Positions 63,828 through 64,000 of a stretch of 64,000 nucleotides of DNA are shown here, piece by piece; within the stretch, counting starts at the first letter, position 1, and each line of letters begins with the position of its first letter. The position numbers and the translations under genes are program-made. This DNA comes from Sunxiuqinia sp965372405 (GTDB lineage Bacteria; Bacteroidota; Bacteroidia; Bacteroidales; Prolixibacteraceae), in NCBI GenBank assembly GCA_965372405.1, contig CBDVCE010000001.1, positions 62,001 to 126,000 on the forward strand. Reading direction: 5' to 3'. A model generated the notes under the pieces. The model saw only the letters and a program-made list of their open reading frames with translations. It was not told the DNA's origin and made no database searches.

Positions 63828-63865
63828 GGTGAAAAACAGAGCTGAATAGTAGACATTTTTTCACC
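63828..63865. promoter_or_regulatory. Inverted repeat upstream of groES
   Basis: GGTGAAAAA (63828-63836) pairs with TTTTTCACC (63857-63865), with a 20-bp gap, about 75 bp upstream of groES. It could be a regulator site or a leader stem. Confidence 0.4.
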
Positions 63866-63927
63866 ATCATTTTTTTACGGAATACAAAATTACAACTTAT
63901 CTGTTAAATATCAACACATTAACCCAA

Positions 63928-63944
63928 TGACAGAAAACGTGTCA
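63928..63944. promoter_or_regulatory. Inverted repeat TGACA-N7-TGTCA upstream of groES
   Basis: TGACA (63928-63932) and TGTCA (63940-63944) form a short dyad about 176 bp upstream of groES. It might be a stress-regulator site, or belong to a gene beyond the window edge. Confidence 0.3.
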
Positions 63945-64000
63945 GCATGGCAGGAAGTTGAGAATATAAGAGAGTGAGAAGATGGGATACAAAAAATAAC

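Noticed and set aside
63947..63961. Sigma-54 promoter (TGGCA...TTG)
   Set aside because: The -12 GC is missing (TTGA instead of TTGC).

Overview
The window reads as a chromosomal segment of a Bacteroidota bacterium, probably a marine Bacteroidales/Marinilabiliales-type organism. Supporting signs are many near-consensus Bacteroidota promoters (TTTG about 19-23 bases upstream of TAnnTTTG), an exbB-orf-exbD-exbD TonB-energising operon, an acpP-fabF-rnc cluster, a DUF6452/DUF6048-like pair, DUF4468- and DUF6261-like proteins, lipoproteins and low GC. I see no phage, transposase, CRISPR array or rRNA.

Layout. 1-2.9 kb: end of a histidine kinase, an AlkD/HEAT-like protein and a DEAD-box helicase. 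2.9-9.2 kb: extragenic repeats, then an IclR regulator followed by a large secreted c-haem/beta-propeller protein whose formylglycine-enzyme-like C-terminal half is cut off by one in-frame TAA, then a 358-bp unit repeated three times. 9.2-13.5 kb: five AT-rich accessory genes, all on the minus strand, separated by 100-220 bp spacers that share sequence, resembling a gene-cassette row. 13.7-15.2 kb: a seven-unit 42-bp palindromic array, a DUF6261-like gene and a hairpin cluster. 15.2-50.6 kb: mostly housekeeping genes: dprA, aroB-aroA, a transglutaminase-like lipoprotein, a TRIC-type channel, tadA, aspS, the exb operon, tRNA-Ser(GGA), ansA, tatD, two tandem glutamate dehydrogenases, a cyclophilin, an MFS transporter, leuS, a histidine kinase, yitT, an M23 peptidase, purN, acpP-fabF-rnc, a two-component system, a creatininase-like protein and a KefB-type antiporter. 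50.7-55.5 kb: a second accessory pocket between an SDR gene and lepA, holding an outer-membrane-type protein, a second 42-bp palindromic array, a membrane LytTR regulator and a secreted zinc protease. 55.5-64 kb: lepA, a LAB_N membrane protein, a sugar-nucleotide epimerase, a CDF exporter, a DUF6452/DUF6048-like pair and groES-groEL.

Strongest unexplained signals. (1) Two arrays nearly 40 kb apart (13720-13981 and 52965-53260) have different palindromic cores but the same 42-bp period, equal to four turns of B-DNA, and share a GGGAAGCTTTGG-like junction, so they look like one repeat family. (2) A shared element (core CCATATTGCAT or close variants) lies 10-50 nt after the stop codons of three unrelated accessory genes, always in gene orientation, as a recombination site of a cassette system would; no integrase is visible. 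(3) The broken haem/FGE fusion gene. (4) The tandem 358-bp repeat with nested inverted repeats. (5) A 49-53-bp copy of the 3' end of the SDR gene lying 1.4 kb downstream of it. (6) A 16-bp stem inside the first codons of rnc, a possible RNase III autoregulatory site.

Nothing was run computationally: family names come from recognised motifs and remembered homologues, and coordinates were counted by hand.
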